The notes below the pieces were generated by a model. That model was not told where the DNA came from. It saw only the letters and a list, made by a program, of their open reading frames with translations, and did no database searches. The translations under genes and the position numbers were made by a program. A stretch of 64,000 nt of DNA. It comes from Phorcus lineatus. Its lineage: Eukaryota > Mollusca > Gastropoda > Trochida > Trochidae. The first letter of the stretch is position 1. Each line of letters starts with the position of its first letter. Positions 13,401-28,400 of the stretch are shown piece after piece. Location: contig OV121086.1 in NCBI GenBank assembly GCA_921293015.1, positions 33,665,194 through 33,729,193 on the forward strand, in the 5' to 3' direction.

Positions 13401-16400
13401 ATGGTTGGGGATGAAAAAGACATTTTGGCTGCGGGAGTGTAGTCATCAACTGTTTTTATTGTAAGAAGATTTGGCCTTACTGAGTGAACAGTTGCAATAC
13501 TTTTCAAGCAATCAATACTACCGGGAGGTTTAGAGTTTTTGTTTTTACTACCTTCTGTCACAGATGTGATAGCATACTTCTTCAAATCAACTTGAGCATG
13601 AGATTTACCTTTGCAGATTGTTGCAATGGGACTTGGAATTGTAGCACTCTTGTTGCTAGCTACAGTCTTTGATGCTGCAAGATGAGGTCCATCAGTGTTC
13701 CTATTCTCAGCTGTTGACATAAAGCTTTGAAGTCTTGGAGGAGCATCAGCAGCAGTCTGGATTGTTACTGTGCTACCCACTTTAGAAGTCACCCCTGTTA
13801 AAGTATTCTGTTCAGACACAGCAATGCGCTTCACTTCGTCAGACAATGGTGCAGGAACTTCCAATGATGTATCTTCTGTGGAAACCTCAATTCCAGCTTT
13901 GGTTTTGCTTTCAGATGTGATTGAATTATCTTTTTCAGCCATTAGTTTAGTTTCACTTCCTACAGAAGCTAACGTCTCTGCAGCAAAATTATCTTCTCCA
14001 GTTTCCCTTTCTGGTTTGTTTTGAGTACACATTGAAACAAATTCTGTAGAGGTCCTCTCATTTGCATTTTCAACTTCTTCAATTGCAGGTGGGCTATCCT
14101 CAACAGTCACAACATTGGGCTCAGATGAAGGTTCTTCCATTCCATTAGGTTTGGTATTATGATTCTTTGGTCCAGTGAGGTTTTCCTCAACAGGTTTATC
14201 CTCATCAGCAACAGTTGGACTCTTAGCGTTTCCCTCAAGCAACAAAGCATCCATGGTTGTGGATTTTTCAATAAAAATCTCTTCAGGTAGAGTTTTCTCT
14301 TCCGCTTGCAAGTCAAAACAGGTGATATCATTAACTTCTTTCTTCTCTAATGAATCAGTCTTTTCTTCGTCTGATTTATCGTGAACACTTGATGCTGATG
14401 CAGCGGTGTTTGATTCAGCAGAACCACAGCTTGCCAGATACATCTGCTTGTCAACATCCTTCAAAATTCCCTTTTCTAAAAACTCCTCAAAAAGGCCAGG
14501 GTCAACATAATGTGGGTTAGGTATTTTCACCTCATTTTCAGACATACTCTTGGTATCCAATTTGTGGTCATTTTCTAGGTGAGGCCTAAATAGTCTTCTT
14601 TGAAAACTTTTATGACATAAATGACAGAGAAACAAGAACTTGAAATGACTTATCTCATAGTGATTAACTCGTTGCTCATCGGACCGAAGGTTAATAAAAC
14701 ATTGAGGCACAGGGCATTTGATTGGGTAGATGTTGCTCTTTATCACACTCATGTCATCTTCACTACATCTGCCTCTACTCCCCTCCATGGCAGTGTCTTT
14801 CATGGATCTTTCAACTCCAGGTAAAATTTTCTCCACAGTTTGAGATTCAGAACCAGTGGTAGAATCATTGTCTTTCTTTTCAGATGAATGAGTCTTGTCA
14901 AATTTATTCTGGACACTTGATGCTGATGTAGTGGTGTCTGATCCAGCAGAATTACAGCTTGCCAGATACATCTGCTTGTCAATATCTTTCAAAATTCCCT
15001 TTTCTAAAAACTTTTCAAACAGGCCAGGGTCAACATAATGTGGGTTAGGAATTTTAACCTCATTTTCAGAAACACTATTTGGATCCAAGTTGTGGTCATT
15101 TTTTAGGTGAGGCCTAAATAGTTTCCTTTGAAAATTCTTGTGACAAAAATGACACTGATATAAGTGCTTAAAATGACTTATCTCAAAGTGATCAACTCGT
15201 TGCTTGTCTGACCGAAGGTTAATCAAACATCGAGGCACGGGACATTTCATTGGATAAATCTTGATCTTATTAGATTCACAGCTTGCTAGATACTTTTGTT
15301 TGTCAACAGCTTTCAAAATGTTCTTTTCTAAAAAATCCTGAAAGAGGCCTGGGTCAACATAATGTGGGTTAGGTATTTGATTCTCTCTAACAACTTCTTG
15401 AGTTGGATCTAAGTTGTGGTCATTTTTCAGATGTGGCCTAAAGAGTTTTCTTTGAAAATTCTTGTGACATAAGTGGCACTGAGATAAGAACTTGTAGTGA
15501 CTTATCTCAAAGTGATCTATTCGTTGTTTATCAGACCGAAGGTTAATCAAACATCGAGGCACTGGGCACTTTATTGGGTAGATGTTGCTCTTTTGATCAA
15601 CGCTTGCAGTTTCTTCTCCAGAATTAGGTGAATAAACTTCAATGATGTTCTCTTTGATTGAACTTTCACTTCCAGTGGTAGAATCTTTGTCTTTCTTTTC
15701 AACTGCATCAGTCTTTTCTGGATCCGATTTACTCGTGACACTTGATGTTGATGCAGTGCTTTTAGAATCAGCAGAACCACAGCTTGCTAGATATTTTTGC
15801 TTGTCAACTTCTTTCAAAATTCTCTTTTCCAAAAAGTCCTCAAAGAGACCAGGGTCAACATAATGAGGGTTAGGGATTTGAACCTCTTCAAGAGCTTCTC
15901 CACTGAAATTCAAATGGTGTTCCTTTTTTAGGTGAGCCCTTAAGAGTCTTCTTTGAAAATTTTTATGGCATACATGGCACTGAAATAGATACTCAAAATG
16001 ACTTATCTCATAGTGATCAACTCGTTGCTTGTCAGACCTGAGGTTTATCAAACAACAAGGCACAGGACACTTCAATGGGTAGATGCTGTCCTTTTCATTT
16101 AAACATTTTACAGATTCATTTTGAGGGGTATCTTCATTTACGCCCGACGGATCAGAGGACTCGCATCTTTGAGTTGAGGGAAAACATGGCTGATTGACAC
16201 TTGCTACTCCTTTGCAAGAACTGGTTGTACCATCTTCAATAGCAGTATGTTTGGATTTATCAACAGAGAGTGAGGGATTGTCTTCAGTTTGTCTGTCAGA
16301 ACAATCAGTAGAATTAATGTCTATCTTTTCAGTATCAGATTTTGCTTCCACACTTGATGTTGATGCGGTGCTACTCTTCATTTCTTCACCTTTACCAGAA

Positions 16401-19400
16401 GTAGTTCCTTCAGAATTGCTTGAAATTTGTTTTGGCCTTACACCTCCTATAACACCTTTAACAAAGAAATCCTGAAAGCAACCTGGGTCAATGTAAAAAG
16501 GGTTTGGTGTTTTATATTCAAGCAACTGAATATTAGCAAGGCGAAGGTTAACCATGTGGTCTTTCTTCAGGTGAGGTCTGTAAAGATTTTTTTGGAAAAA
16601 AAGACCGCAAAAACCACACTTATAGTAATACTTGTTGTGGAATTTCTCAAAATGATCAACTCGATCTGCACCAGAGTTGAGAATGATATGACATTGAGAC
16701 ACAGGACATTTGAATGGATAATACCTGTATCTTTCACCAATTGCTTCAGTTTTAACAGACTTTCCTTTGGTTAAACTAGCTAGTTTGGTTTTAGTTTTTG
16801 CAATGTCTTTTGAGATAGAAGTTGAGGACATTATCCTGTCCTTTCCTACAGAACTTCCTCCTCCTGCATAATCTGCTGAACTTAAAGCAACATCTTCGCC
16901 ATTAGGATCAACAGGCTGTTCCTGGGTTTCCTTTTGAGAGGATTTCTCCTTTACACCTGATGGTTCAGAAATCACACTTGTTTGTGGTGAGAGAAGACTA
17001 GGCAAACTGACACTTGCAGAATCTTCACCACAACATGGCTTATCAACTTCAATGGAAGACTCTTTGCTGGAACTTTCATCTTCAGATAGACTTTTCTTTT
17101 TAGTTAGTGTGTCACAACAAGTGATAGAATCATTGTCTTTCTGTTCAACTACATCAGTCTTTTCAAGATTTGATTTACCCTGGACACTTGATGTTGATGC
17201 AGTGTTTTTAGAATCAGCAGACCCACAGCTTGCTAGATACTTTTGCTTGTCAACCTCTTTCAAAATTCCCTTTTCAAAAAAGTCCTCGAAGCAGCCGGGG
17301 TCAACATAATGAGGGTTACTTATTCTAACCACTCTTGCAGCTTCTTTGCCCACATTTAGGAAGTGGTCATGTTTTAGATGAGGCCTAAAAAGTCTTCTTT
17401 GAAAAGTTTTGTGACATAAATGGCATTGAAATAAGAACTTGTAATGACTTATCTCAAAGTGATCAACTCTTTGCATTCTAGATCCGAGGTTAACAGAACA
17501 CTGAGGCACAGGACACTTCATTGGATAAATGCTGTCCTTTTCATTTAAATCTTTTGTAGTTTCATTTTGAGAGGTATGTTCATTCACACCTAACGGATCA
17601 GAGGACTCACTTGTTTGTGTTAAGAGAAGACTTGGCTCACTTACACTTGCAACTCTCTTGCAATAACTGGTTTTACTATCTTCACTAGCAATATGTTTGG
17701 ATTTATCATCACTAGATGAGGGATTGTCTTCAGTTTGTGTGTCAGGACAATTGGTAGAATCAATTTCTATCTTTTCAGTATCAGATTTTGCTTCCACATT
17801 TGATGTTGATGCAGTGCTACTTTTAATGAATTCCCCCTTAAGAGAAGAAGTTCCTTCAGAATTAGATGAAATTTGTTTTGGCCTTACACCTCCTATAACA
17901 CCTGTTACAAAGAATTCCAGAAAGCATCCTGGGTCAATGTAAAAAGGGTTTGGTGTTTTATATCCCTGCAACTGAATATTGACAATGTGAAAGTTTAACT
18001 TGTGGTCTTTCTTCAGGTGAGGTCTGAAAAGGTTTTTTTGGAAAAGAAGACCACAAAAACTACACCTATAGTAATACTTGTTATGGAATTTCTCAAAGTG
18101 ATCATTTCGATCTGCACCAGAGTTGAGAATGATATGACATTGAGGAACAGGACATCTGAATGGATAATACCTGTATCTTTCATCAATTGCTTTACTCTTA
18201 ACAGACTTTCCTTTGGTCAAACAAGATTGTTCGCTTTCAGCTTTTGCACTCTCTTTTGAGATAGAAGTTGAGAACATAATCCTGCCCTTTCTTGCAGAAT
18301 TAACTTCATCCTTTAATGCAACCCCCTCTCTTGACCTGATAATCCTTTCCATTCCTGCAGAACCCCTTCCTCCTGCATAATCTGCTGAGCTTAAAGCAAC
18401 ATCTACACACTGATCCCCCTTTTCATCAGCAGAAGGTTCAGCAATTGAAATTGTTGAGTTTTGACTGACATTGCTCTTCTCAACAACATCCTGGTTGTCA
18501 GAGATGCTTCTCACTTCCTCTGTCCCTGAGACATTACTGTTGGATGTTTTGTCATCAACCGTTTCTTCTTTGTTAGATTCACCATCACCAGTTGGAGTTT
18601 CAGAATCTTCCTCAACAGCTTCCGGTTCAAAGAAGTAAGAAACATGTGAACCAGGGTCTATAAAGTTTTCATTAGTTACAGCAACATTTTCAAGGGCACC
18701 TAATTTTTCGTCAGTGTAATCATGTTCAGTTTTCATATGAACATTAAAATCTGGATAACCGAAATTGCTTTTACAATCTGGACATTGAAAATGATTTTGA
18801 ACATGAACCATGTAATAGTGCTTTAGTTTTTCACTATATTTCGCTTCATAAGCATCAGAACAGTTTGGAACTGGACAGTTTATTTTAAGAATTTTCTTTT
18901 CTTTGATTGTGGTTGCAGAGACTTTTAACTTTAACTTTAAAAGAGGTCTTGTCAATTCCTTTTTAGCTTTTGTAGGGGTTGGATCATACAACTCGGGCAC
19001 CGGCACTGAACTTTCTTGTGCAATTAGTTCAGCACGCAACTCAGCAGCCATTTTTTTCTGTTGAATTATTTCAACTTTTTTCCTCTCTTGTAGTGAAGAT
19101 AGCGATATCTTTACTTGTGGCAGCTGTGGTAACTTCTTTTTAGGTTCAGGCAGTGACTTAGGTTCCAGTGTCTCAGTGTTTTTCTTCTTTTTTTTCTTTT
19201 TCTTGGAGGTACCAAAGATCCATAATGGTTCACGCTTTGGTTCCTGAGTTTCGTTGCTAGAAGCCAGGGCACTCTGTTCTGCTTTCCTTATTTTTTTCTT
19301 TTGATGTAGAGACAAGTTAGTCTTTGACAATGAGGCGATGGATTTTCCTTTTTGTTTTACAGCAGTGTTTTCAGCAACTTCAACTTTCTCAATTTGTTTA

Positions 19401-22400
19401 GGTGGCTCAGCAACCTGGAAATAGATATGATTCAGTTATATTCAGCACAATGGATTACACATCATTGACCAGAAAGTTAGGGTTATATGTAAATTTCATC
19501 ATTAGAATAATAAATTATTTACTCATTGCCATGCTATAAAATATCATTGATAACAATTTTGAAAAAACTTTATAAGCCAACACTGATGAGCTAAAAACTC
19601 CATAAGAGTATATATGAATCTTTGAATTACATGTCAAACAAGATCAGGCCCCCCTGAGTAATTGAAGGAAATGCATCAAATTTGAAGGAAAACAGTGCAT
19701 AATAGAAGGGAAAGCTTCCCAAATGGTAGGAAACGCAGCTTAATCGCGAAACAAACACGTCAATATCGGTGAAACGCGGTAATATCAGAGATTTTCCGTC
19801 CATATCGGAAGCAACCCGATCCCACTTTCGAAGGAACCCGATCTCACCTTCGAAGGACCATCGGTAGACTTCGGAAGGAACACGGTAATCGACAGCGGAA
19901 GCAAACGCATCTTAAAATGGCTACGAATCTGCAGTCTCCAGTTTCGGTGAGTGTTGTTTATATGTTTTACTGTGTGATTTTTAGATGTATTTTGTTCTAC
20001 ATGCTTGCATTGAAAGCGCATTTGAACAAGGAAACGATGGAGTTGTAGAGTTTTGTAATGAAATTGAGTAGTTACGGCGTTACTCGCATAGAGTCCGGGT
20101 TTGTTTACATCAGTCAGATGAAGCCGTATCGCTAACGCTATCATCGACCCGCGTCTGTGATTGCGTTTACCTGCATCAGACTTTCCGGGTTATATTTTTG
20201 ATAAGTTTTGGAAATATGTATGGGAATTTTGGAAATAACCGTGGTCCTTTGAAGGTGGGATCGGGTTCCTTCGAAAGTGGGATCGGGTTGCTTCCGATAT
20301 GGACGGAAAATCTCTGTTATTACCGCGTTTCACCGATATTGACGTGTTTGTTTCGCGATTAAGCTGCGTTTCCTACCATTTGGGAAGCTTTCCCTTCTAT
20401 TATGCACTGTTTTCCTTCAAATTTGATGCATTTCCTTCAATTACTCAGGGGGGCCTGAAGATATGTGGCATTTTCATTAGCAATTGAGATATCTACATTT
20501 ATCATGACAAAATTATTCATGACCAAATATAATTTTGTCCAAAATGCAAACCTGTTTAGGTTGAGGACACAGGAGAAGTCCAGGATTGATGTAGTTTGGA
20601 TTCTCTTTTGTTTCCATCTTGGCCATATTGACTATGATATCGCACTGAGACCCAAATTTCCCATGGCACTTGTTCAGATGATAAAGAAAGTTCACTCTAC
20701 TGTTGTATTTGCCTGTAGACTTCTTATTACTTTTGAACTGACATGATGGTAAAGGGCAGGTGAAGCAAGTCTTGGTTGCTTCATGGACATTCAGCCAGTG
20801 CTCCCGTAGTTTGTGCCACACAACACTGACATCACAGTCTTTTACTGGGCAATCAAACTGAAAAGAAAAAAAACCCAATCTAAATGTAAATCCTTAAACT
20901 ACACCTTTACCACTACAGCTTTACTTACAGTTTTAGAAACATTTCTCTTAATTTTTTCAAATACATTCATATTAATTTTAAGTTAATGAAATAAAATACC
21001 TCTAAAGAAAGTCGTTTATAGCAACAAACAATCTCCTTTGCAAAGTCATTGCACATACCTGATATCTTTCTCTGCCTCCAAATCTCTTCAATTTCTTTCC
21101 CGAAAATCACTTTACAAATTACGCGAAAAATAGCTGAAATATACGACTCATTTATCCAAAAGAAGGATAGAGTATTTAGTTATAAAAAGACAACTTGTAT
21201 GATAGGTGCCAAGACATTTTAATTTCATGAGTTTCAAGAATTTTGAATAGTGGAGTGGAGGGGAAATAAAGCAAACGAGAATAAGTTACAAAAGAAAATC
21301 TCTCAGCAAAGTTTACAAATGACATAAAGGCATACCAGCAGGATATGTACAATGACTGCAAGACCCAACATGCTCATCACATATTCTCACATCTCTTAAA
21401 GCAGTGTCAAAACTCCCTCACTCCACTTATCATTTTTTAAATTTGGCAAAAAATTACCTTAAAGTTTTTAAACTAAACTGTTCCAGTATTTAATAACAGA
21501 AAAATCCAATCATGTTAGTTAGCCAATATTGCAACAACAGTCAAATCACAATAAAAGAATACTTTTTGGGTGGGTTTTATTTGTCATTTATAGAGACTGT
21601 CTTTTCAATGACAACATATTGATACCATAAGTTGATCAAACCTTCGATTGCATATATTAATGATTAGATAACGGTTCACAATAGCTAAGTGAATTAACTT
21701 ACCTGTGAATTTGCATCATAGTATAGGCCAGTGGAAGCATCATAGTAGTAGCCCGAGGACTTATCAAACTGGTATGTTGACACATCTGGGGGAGCTGAAA
21801 CAAATAAGATTACATTGATAATAAAATACCTTTTGGGTGTTTTATATTATTCAGTGTTAACCTTCAATTGGCAGCGAATAAATTATAATACTGATGTTGG
21901 TTATTGTTTAAACAAAGGCTATCACAGAATTTTCAAGAAATCTACAGATAATTCCAAATCAAAAGAATAAGTAACATTTTCTTAACTATTAAATACATGA
22001 AATTTGGTTTAAATTGTATGAACCATGACCTTCATATTACATCATTTATACATCAAGAGTTGTCTGCTGTTACATATTTTAACAAGCATTTGTCATTAAA
22101 GCAACATGACCCCCCTGAAAATTTTTAATTGTATACTGAAGAGAAAGTAGAGAACTTTCCATGTCAACAGAAACATCAATTATCAAGTTTCAGTCTCTTG
22201 AAATGTTTCCAAATAAAGGTTGAAATAAAAAATATTTTCAAATTTAATGTGAAATAAATGCATCTCAGAAAAGCTTTACATTAAGGTGCCATAACAAAAT
22301 TAAATGTGTTCATGTCTTCAAAGTTTTGAGCCCTACATCTTCCCAAAAAAATGCTTAGTGCAAACTATCAAGAGAATCTAGAGAATACTTCAGAGATATG

Positions 22401-25400
22401 GCACAACATGTGAGGTTTCGATACAGAAACTTAGCCATGAAATTGAAAACATTTCAAGGTCACCGACTTGCAATAACCTTGAAATAGAAGTCTAGCAAAC
22501 AAACATGTTCAGGGAGTTTTCTTTCATTGTGATGAACCAATATGCAAAATGGTACTGACAAGAGTGTAACGTCAAAATATGTTTTTGACCTGAATAAAAT
22601 CATTGTCACCCTGACAGACCCTTGAATGCAGAATCCTCAAATGAAGGTTGTTGCTGATGGTGGGGGGGACAATATTTACATTCCTTCAGTAAGATTATTT
22701 GTGAAATACGGGGACCAAACATCTACTCACGATAAACTGGATAATCCCTTCCATCTACAGTCGTGGTTGTGGCTTGTTCAGGCGGTGCTTCAGATTTCTT
22801 CGGTCCAGAATTCTGTAAAATAAAACTATGGGTTGGATTTCAAGAATAATACTTACATTTTTATTCCAAAAAAATAAAAAATGCACATTTGGAAACATTC
22901 TGGAAATGACTAAAAGCCCTTGAAATGTCTCATTGTCATAGGTGTCTTTCCCAATCACTGCTTAAATATTCTCTGATATAGTATATATGGTTAAAGTGAC
23001 AAGAGTGTGTTAAATATGAAACAACATTACCAATGTTTTAATTTTATCAAGAATTACAGGTCATAATGTTAATTGCCTTAAAAAGGTGACAAAGTCAGTT
23101 TAAGTCATGGGGTTTTTTAAATCAAAAACTGTATAATATATATAGAAACAGGTGTGTCAATGAGTAAAGATAATTTTGGAACCTAGGGCTAATTCATTTG
23201 ACTAGTGTAGTTGAAATAAGAACAGATCTCCTGGACATTATACAAGGCATTTGTGCAATTATCCACGAAAACAAGTAATTGTCTTATTTTTGTATTTTGT
23301 TTTTTCCCCAATGAACATTATTTTTTTCTTCAGAGAAACAAACACCTCATTAGTCAATCTGATCATCTGAAGTTGAAGAGGAAAAAATTATATATCATGC
23401 AAAAACTCTTTTTGATTAAGAAACATCTTTTGCAATTAGAAAAAATTATTTTTTTAATTTGTGAGATCACATTATCCCATGCTACTGCCCCCTTAAATGT
23501 TAAACATATATTTCAGCATATATCAAAGCCAAAATAGACACTATCACTCTGAAAAGATGTGATGCACTTGGAAGACTGTACCTGTCTGTTGTAGTTTTTG
23601 GCAGCATTTGCTTGTGCAATGGCAGCTTGGGCAACTGCTGCAGCAGCATTGGTTGTATCGGCTGAAATATCAGATCAACATTGAAGACATTTTAATTGTA
23701 CAGAGCACAAACAATCACCTTACTAACTAGTTACATTTCTGCTGGTTGGGTGATAAAGTTAAAAGAATCATATGAACAGTCAGAAAAGAGAAGAATAGTT
23801 TTTACATCAGTTAATCAAAATAAGAAATTTTGTGGAGAATAATTTGGTCTATTAATGTTATTTCTATTTCACAGGGATAAAGGATTGTTAGTTGTTAGTT
23901 CTTTGTTCAACTTTGATACCTCTCAAGTAAAGATAAAGATATTTAAAATTAAGCTTTTCAACTCACTCTGCAAACCAGCTCCCTGCTGTGCATAATACTG
24001 TGAGTAGTCGTAGTTCTGCCCATCATAATACTGTCCAGTAGCCTGGTTGTAGTACTGACCAGTTGCAGGGTCATATTCCCCTATCGCAGATGCTGCAGAG
24101 GACGTCCCGCTCGCAAGGTAGTATTGCTGTTGGCTATAGAAGTCAGAACCCTGCTGCACGGCTGCTTGTTGAGTTGCATAGTCCCAACCCTGAAGAGTTA
24201 CAACATCACATTAACTAGAGGAAATTGTATGAGTGTCTTTGACATACTATGTTTACGACATGAGTGCTTAATATTAGTATTTCCCGAGCGAGGGCGAGGG
24301 ATATACTGATATTAAAACACAAGTGTCGTAAACATAGTATGTCATGGACACTATCATATTATGTTTATTAGCGGAGTCGAGAAATCAAAGAAACTAATCA
24401 AAACTAATTTGGAACACCTCGTCATAGATGAACTGTGACGTCAAAACATTGTTTTTATTGTGACGTCACAATGAAAAAGTGGTATTTTGCCCTAGAGAAT
24501 CGTATACAAAATATGAACCCCGAGGTAGGTAGGTAATAATATCTATTTATCAACCAGAGTTGGAACTATATATACTTATGTTGGTAATATCTTTACCTGA
24601 CACAATACTGTCTGTTTGAAAAATCAACTCAACTCAATGTTCCAAGTTGAGTCAATCTGATTAAATTCAAATCATTAATTTTCTCCACAGTCTTATTCTA
24701 GGAGATTCAAAAAGATCATAGATGACAAGTAACAACCCAATATATGATTAGGGAGTGAATCAATGATTTCATTTCAACGAGAGTGAAGTTGAGCATTGTT
24801 CAGATTATATGCGCACTTGATACTTAGGATATTTAACAAGACACATCAGAAAAATTAAGAAATACTTTCGTTGTTGATACAAGTAAAAAAAAAATTCCAG
24901 AAGAATGTTAATTATTATGTTAGAGATAACCGATAAGAGATATCAAATTATTCTCACCTGCTGACTAGAACTGTTCAGTGTTGCCATTCTGTAAATAAAA
25001 TATCAAATATTTTGAGAAGATCATTACCAACAGAAAATTGAAATGATGCACTTATAGGAGTGAAAGGTATATTTCTAGACAAAACAAACCTCCGAAATTG
25101 AACTAGCATTCATAAACTTTCTTAGCTTACTGAAATTTGAATGAGGATTACTATTCTAGTATGGTTAATCTTTGAGAAATATTTAGGTATGTGATCATAT
25201 ATATGCCTTTTGTTTGAAATTTTTCTAAGAGAAATTATGTCTATGAGAACATACTCACACTGTTGAGAATGTGTTTTTTGCATACGCCACTAGAACTTGC
25301 TTTCCATCAACTTCTAATGGAACATTGTTAAGAGACAGGTAGTCGAGAACTTGTGTTGATTCCTGAATAGAGTTCATTTCACAAAAACCATAGCCTCTTG

Positions 25401-28400
25401 ATGTGTTGGTAACCGGATCTCTGATAATGCGGACATTTTTTGATTGTAGATTAGTTTGAAGTCGTAATGCCGCATCAAGAGATTCTTCAGTGGTAAGAGC
25501 ATCCAAGCCTCGGAATATCAAAGCTTGAAAAAGAAATGGCTCAATGTCACATCTTGAAAAATGTTGAGTGAAATTTGATGTACCTAGATGCATAGGTTAT
25601 CGTGAAGAAGAAGAAATTTAACTTATTCTTGTTGTTGGTGCATCGTTGGTGTTTGTCATTAGTATGTGTCAGGTTTAAGAAATATTCATCAAAATGAGCT
25701 GAAAGAGTTGATGTAGCACAACAGGTACCACTGTACAGAGTAAGTGAGTTATTGTTTAGCGCAGCTTTTTGCAAAACAGAAAGGAAGACTGCGCAATAAC
25801 ATGTAGAGTTAATATGAAAAATCATTTCCCAATGATGTTTCTGAGGGTACTCTAATGATAGCGCATTTCCTTTGAACTTACTGTTGCATGGATTAGTGCC
25901 AACTTGATCAAAACCGTCACCATCTTTGGTCTTGTCAGATTCTGCAAAGTGATAGTACCAAAGATTTCAACAACACACTTTGAGCAAAATAAGAACCATA
26001 AGGTTTAGGAAATGAAATCTATCTTACATTAAAAATTGATAGTATCAACTGACCTTCTCTTGATATATTGCACTTAAAACAATAGTCTCTTCTTTTGAAG
26101 TTGTGAACACCACACTGGAAAAATAACAAATTATGTATAAATCAAAGCACACTCAAACAATAAAAATGTACTTACTCAGCATTTTCTGCATACAAGCAAA
26201 ACTAATAACTTGGGTATACTAATATGACCATATTGAAACAATAGCCATTTTAACAAGTGCATTTTAAAACTTTTCCTAAACCAAATCCTGCTGGCTAAAT
26301 ACATCACCTTGTCTTTTAATCTACTGGCCATTTACAAATCCTATCCCTGCATCCTTTTCTACAGCAGTTGGCTACTGGACTAGTGTTGATTATTAACTGT
26401 TAATTTATTACCTGTTGGTAACAATTTATTCACTTCTCTATCAAAATCGTAACCAAATACCCACAGGAATATACATAAAACCACAGAATTAAGGTATAAT
26501 AAAAATACAGTGAGATCCAACCCAAAACTGCTGAAATCAAGAAATAAGTTGATCAGCTGAAAATTGCTATCCCATGATAGAATAAAATTTCTTCACAAAT
26601 TAACCAGAAAAAACTTTCCAAGATTTATGGTGCTGTTTAATGAGAAATTTAACCCACCTTGCTGCAAGTCCAGTCGGTTTTATGCTGCACAAACTTCTCG
26701 GGACCCACCCGTGGTGTGCTGTAGTGCATAGTCACACTGTACTGGTTCAGCATGTTGAGGAGGCCCTGGCAATACAAGAGGACATTGTTATAGCTTATGT
26801 AATGGTGGCAGAAATACCCAGCCCATGATAGAAGCCATGACTTGTCCGTCATTGTGCCCAAGTTGAACCTTGCAGTACTGTCTCTCTGCTTCACGCAGTG
26901 CCTAAGGCCACTTTGATACCAGGGGCTCATCCTTATATACAGCATGGCATAGAGTTCTAACACATATTTCCCAGAAAATTACAAAGTTCATTACTGAAAG
27001 GTTCACAGTTATAAATAAGCAATAGCATCCATTAATAATGTGATCAAACAAAAAAGTTATCCAGTGACAAAACTTGTCTCACATAACAAAACCAAACATC
27101 ACTCGAGGAATATACATCTTAAAATTGCTATTCAACACTTCTACATATCATTTATCTAAGACAATGAAAGATTTCAAGAGTACAAGCAATACAAATATGA
27201 ACATCCATCAATGAGTCCCATTCAAGCTTGGCTAGTAAAGCCTTAAATTTACAAAAGAATCGGCAAATACAACCGTTGATGCCATTTTTGCAATGAATGA
27301 GTAAATTTCTGTGTCAAGAGTTCCAGAAAGGTTAGCAGTAAGTGTTGCAATGGTGTCTTGCAAGAGGGGCTACTATGAAGAGCCTGTACTTGCAAGATAC
27401 GTGTGCTGAGTTGGGTGTATGGGTAAGTCAGTCCCTAGTAGGACTGACAAACAGTGTATTGATCAACTACTGTACCGCTGAGGTAAGTCTTAGATGTAGT
27501 TAAACCTGTTTCTGATCCATCCAACGCTGGGCGTCTGTTACGTTCTGAAACTCCACAAATGCAAAGCCACGGGAGGCACCTGTGCAAGTATTTAGAACGT
27601 TTGTCAGTAAATGTGTCGAAAGAAAAGATGAGGGCACAAACCACCAGCTAATAACCCTGTTGCATGTAAATCAGTCAAACATCAAAAAAATACATGTCGT
27701 TTCACACTCACTGAGGATGCTCTGAAGTCGACAATAATGAAAGACATCATAATTCTACAATACTGCCCAATAAAACTTACCTGATTTCATATATCAATCA
27801 TATTTAGCATCAATGTACACAAGTCTTTATCTTTAAAAAAATAATTCAATAACTTAAAATACACACTTGAAAAACCATATGTAAGTCATTTTGACAATAA
27901 GAATATATTGTATTACAAAGTATTTTACATGGTATAAATATCAATTTTTAATGATGTTTCTGATACACAATGACCAAAGATACAGCTACAAGTCATTAAG
28001 TGAAAACATATTTGTTACAAGATTCAGTTGAATATTTAGGTGATTTATTCCATCTATTTCCTCAGAATCCCCAGTGAGGTATACGACGCCCCCTCCCTCC
28101 CAGATCTCCATAAGGTATATGTCAGTGAAGGAAGGCATAATCTGATATGTCCTCACCTGTACTTCTCCGCATCAGACGAACATCTTTAACTGGAGCCCCA
28201 AACATCATCAACTCTGCACGTATCTTAAAAAGAAAAGGATTGTATTACCAAAGAAGTCATGCAGTAGTAAAGATTGTTCAAGTCATGTTTTCCTAAACTA
28301 ACCCCCATTTTAACCCAAGCATTTCCTGGGCTAGAAATTGAGACACCTGATTGGATGCAGACATAGTTGTATATCAAAGTAATCATTTACAATGCCTCAT

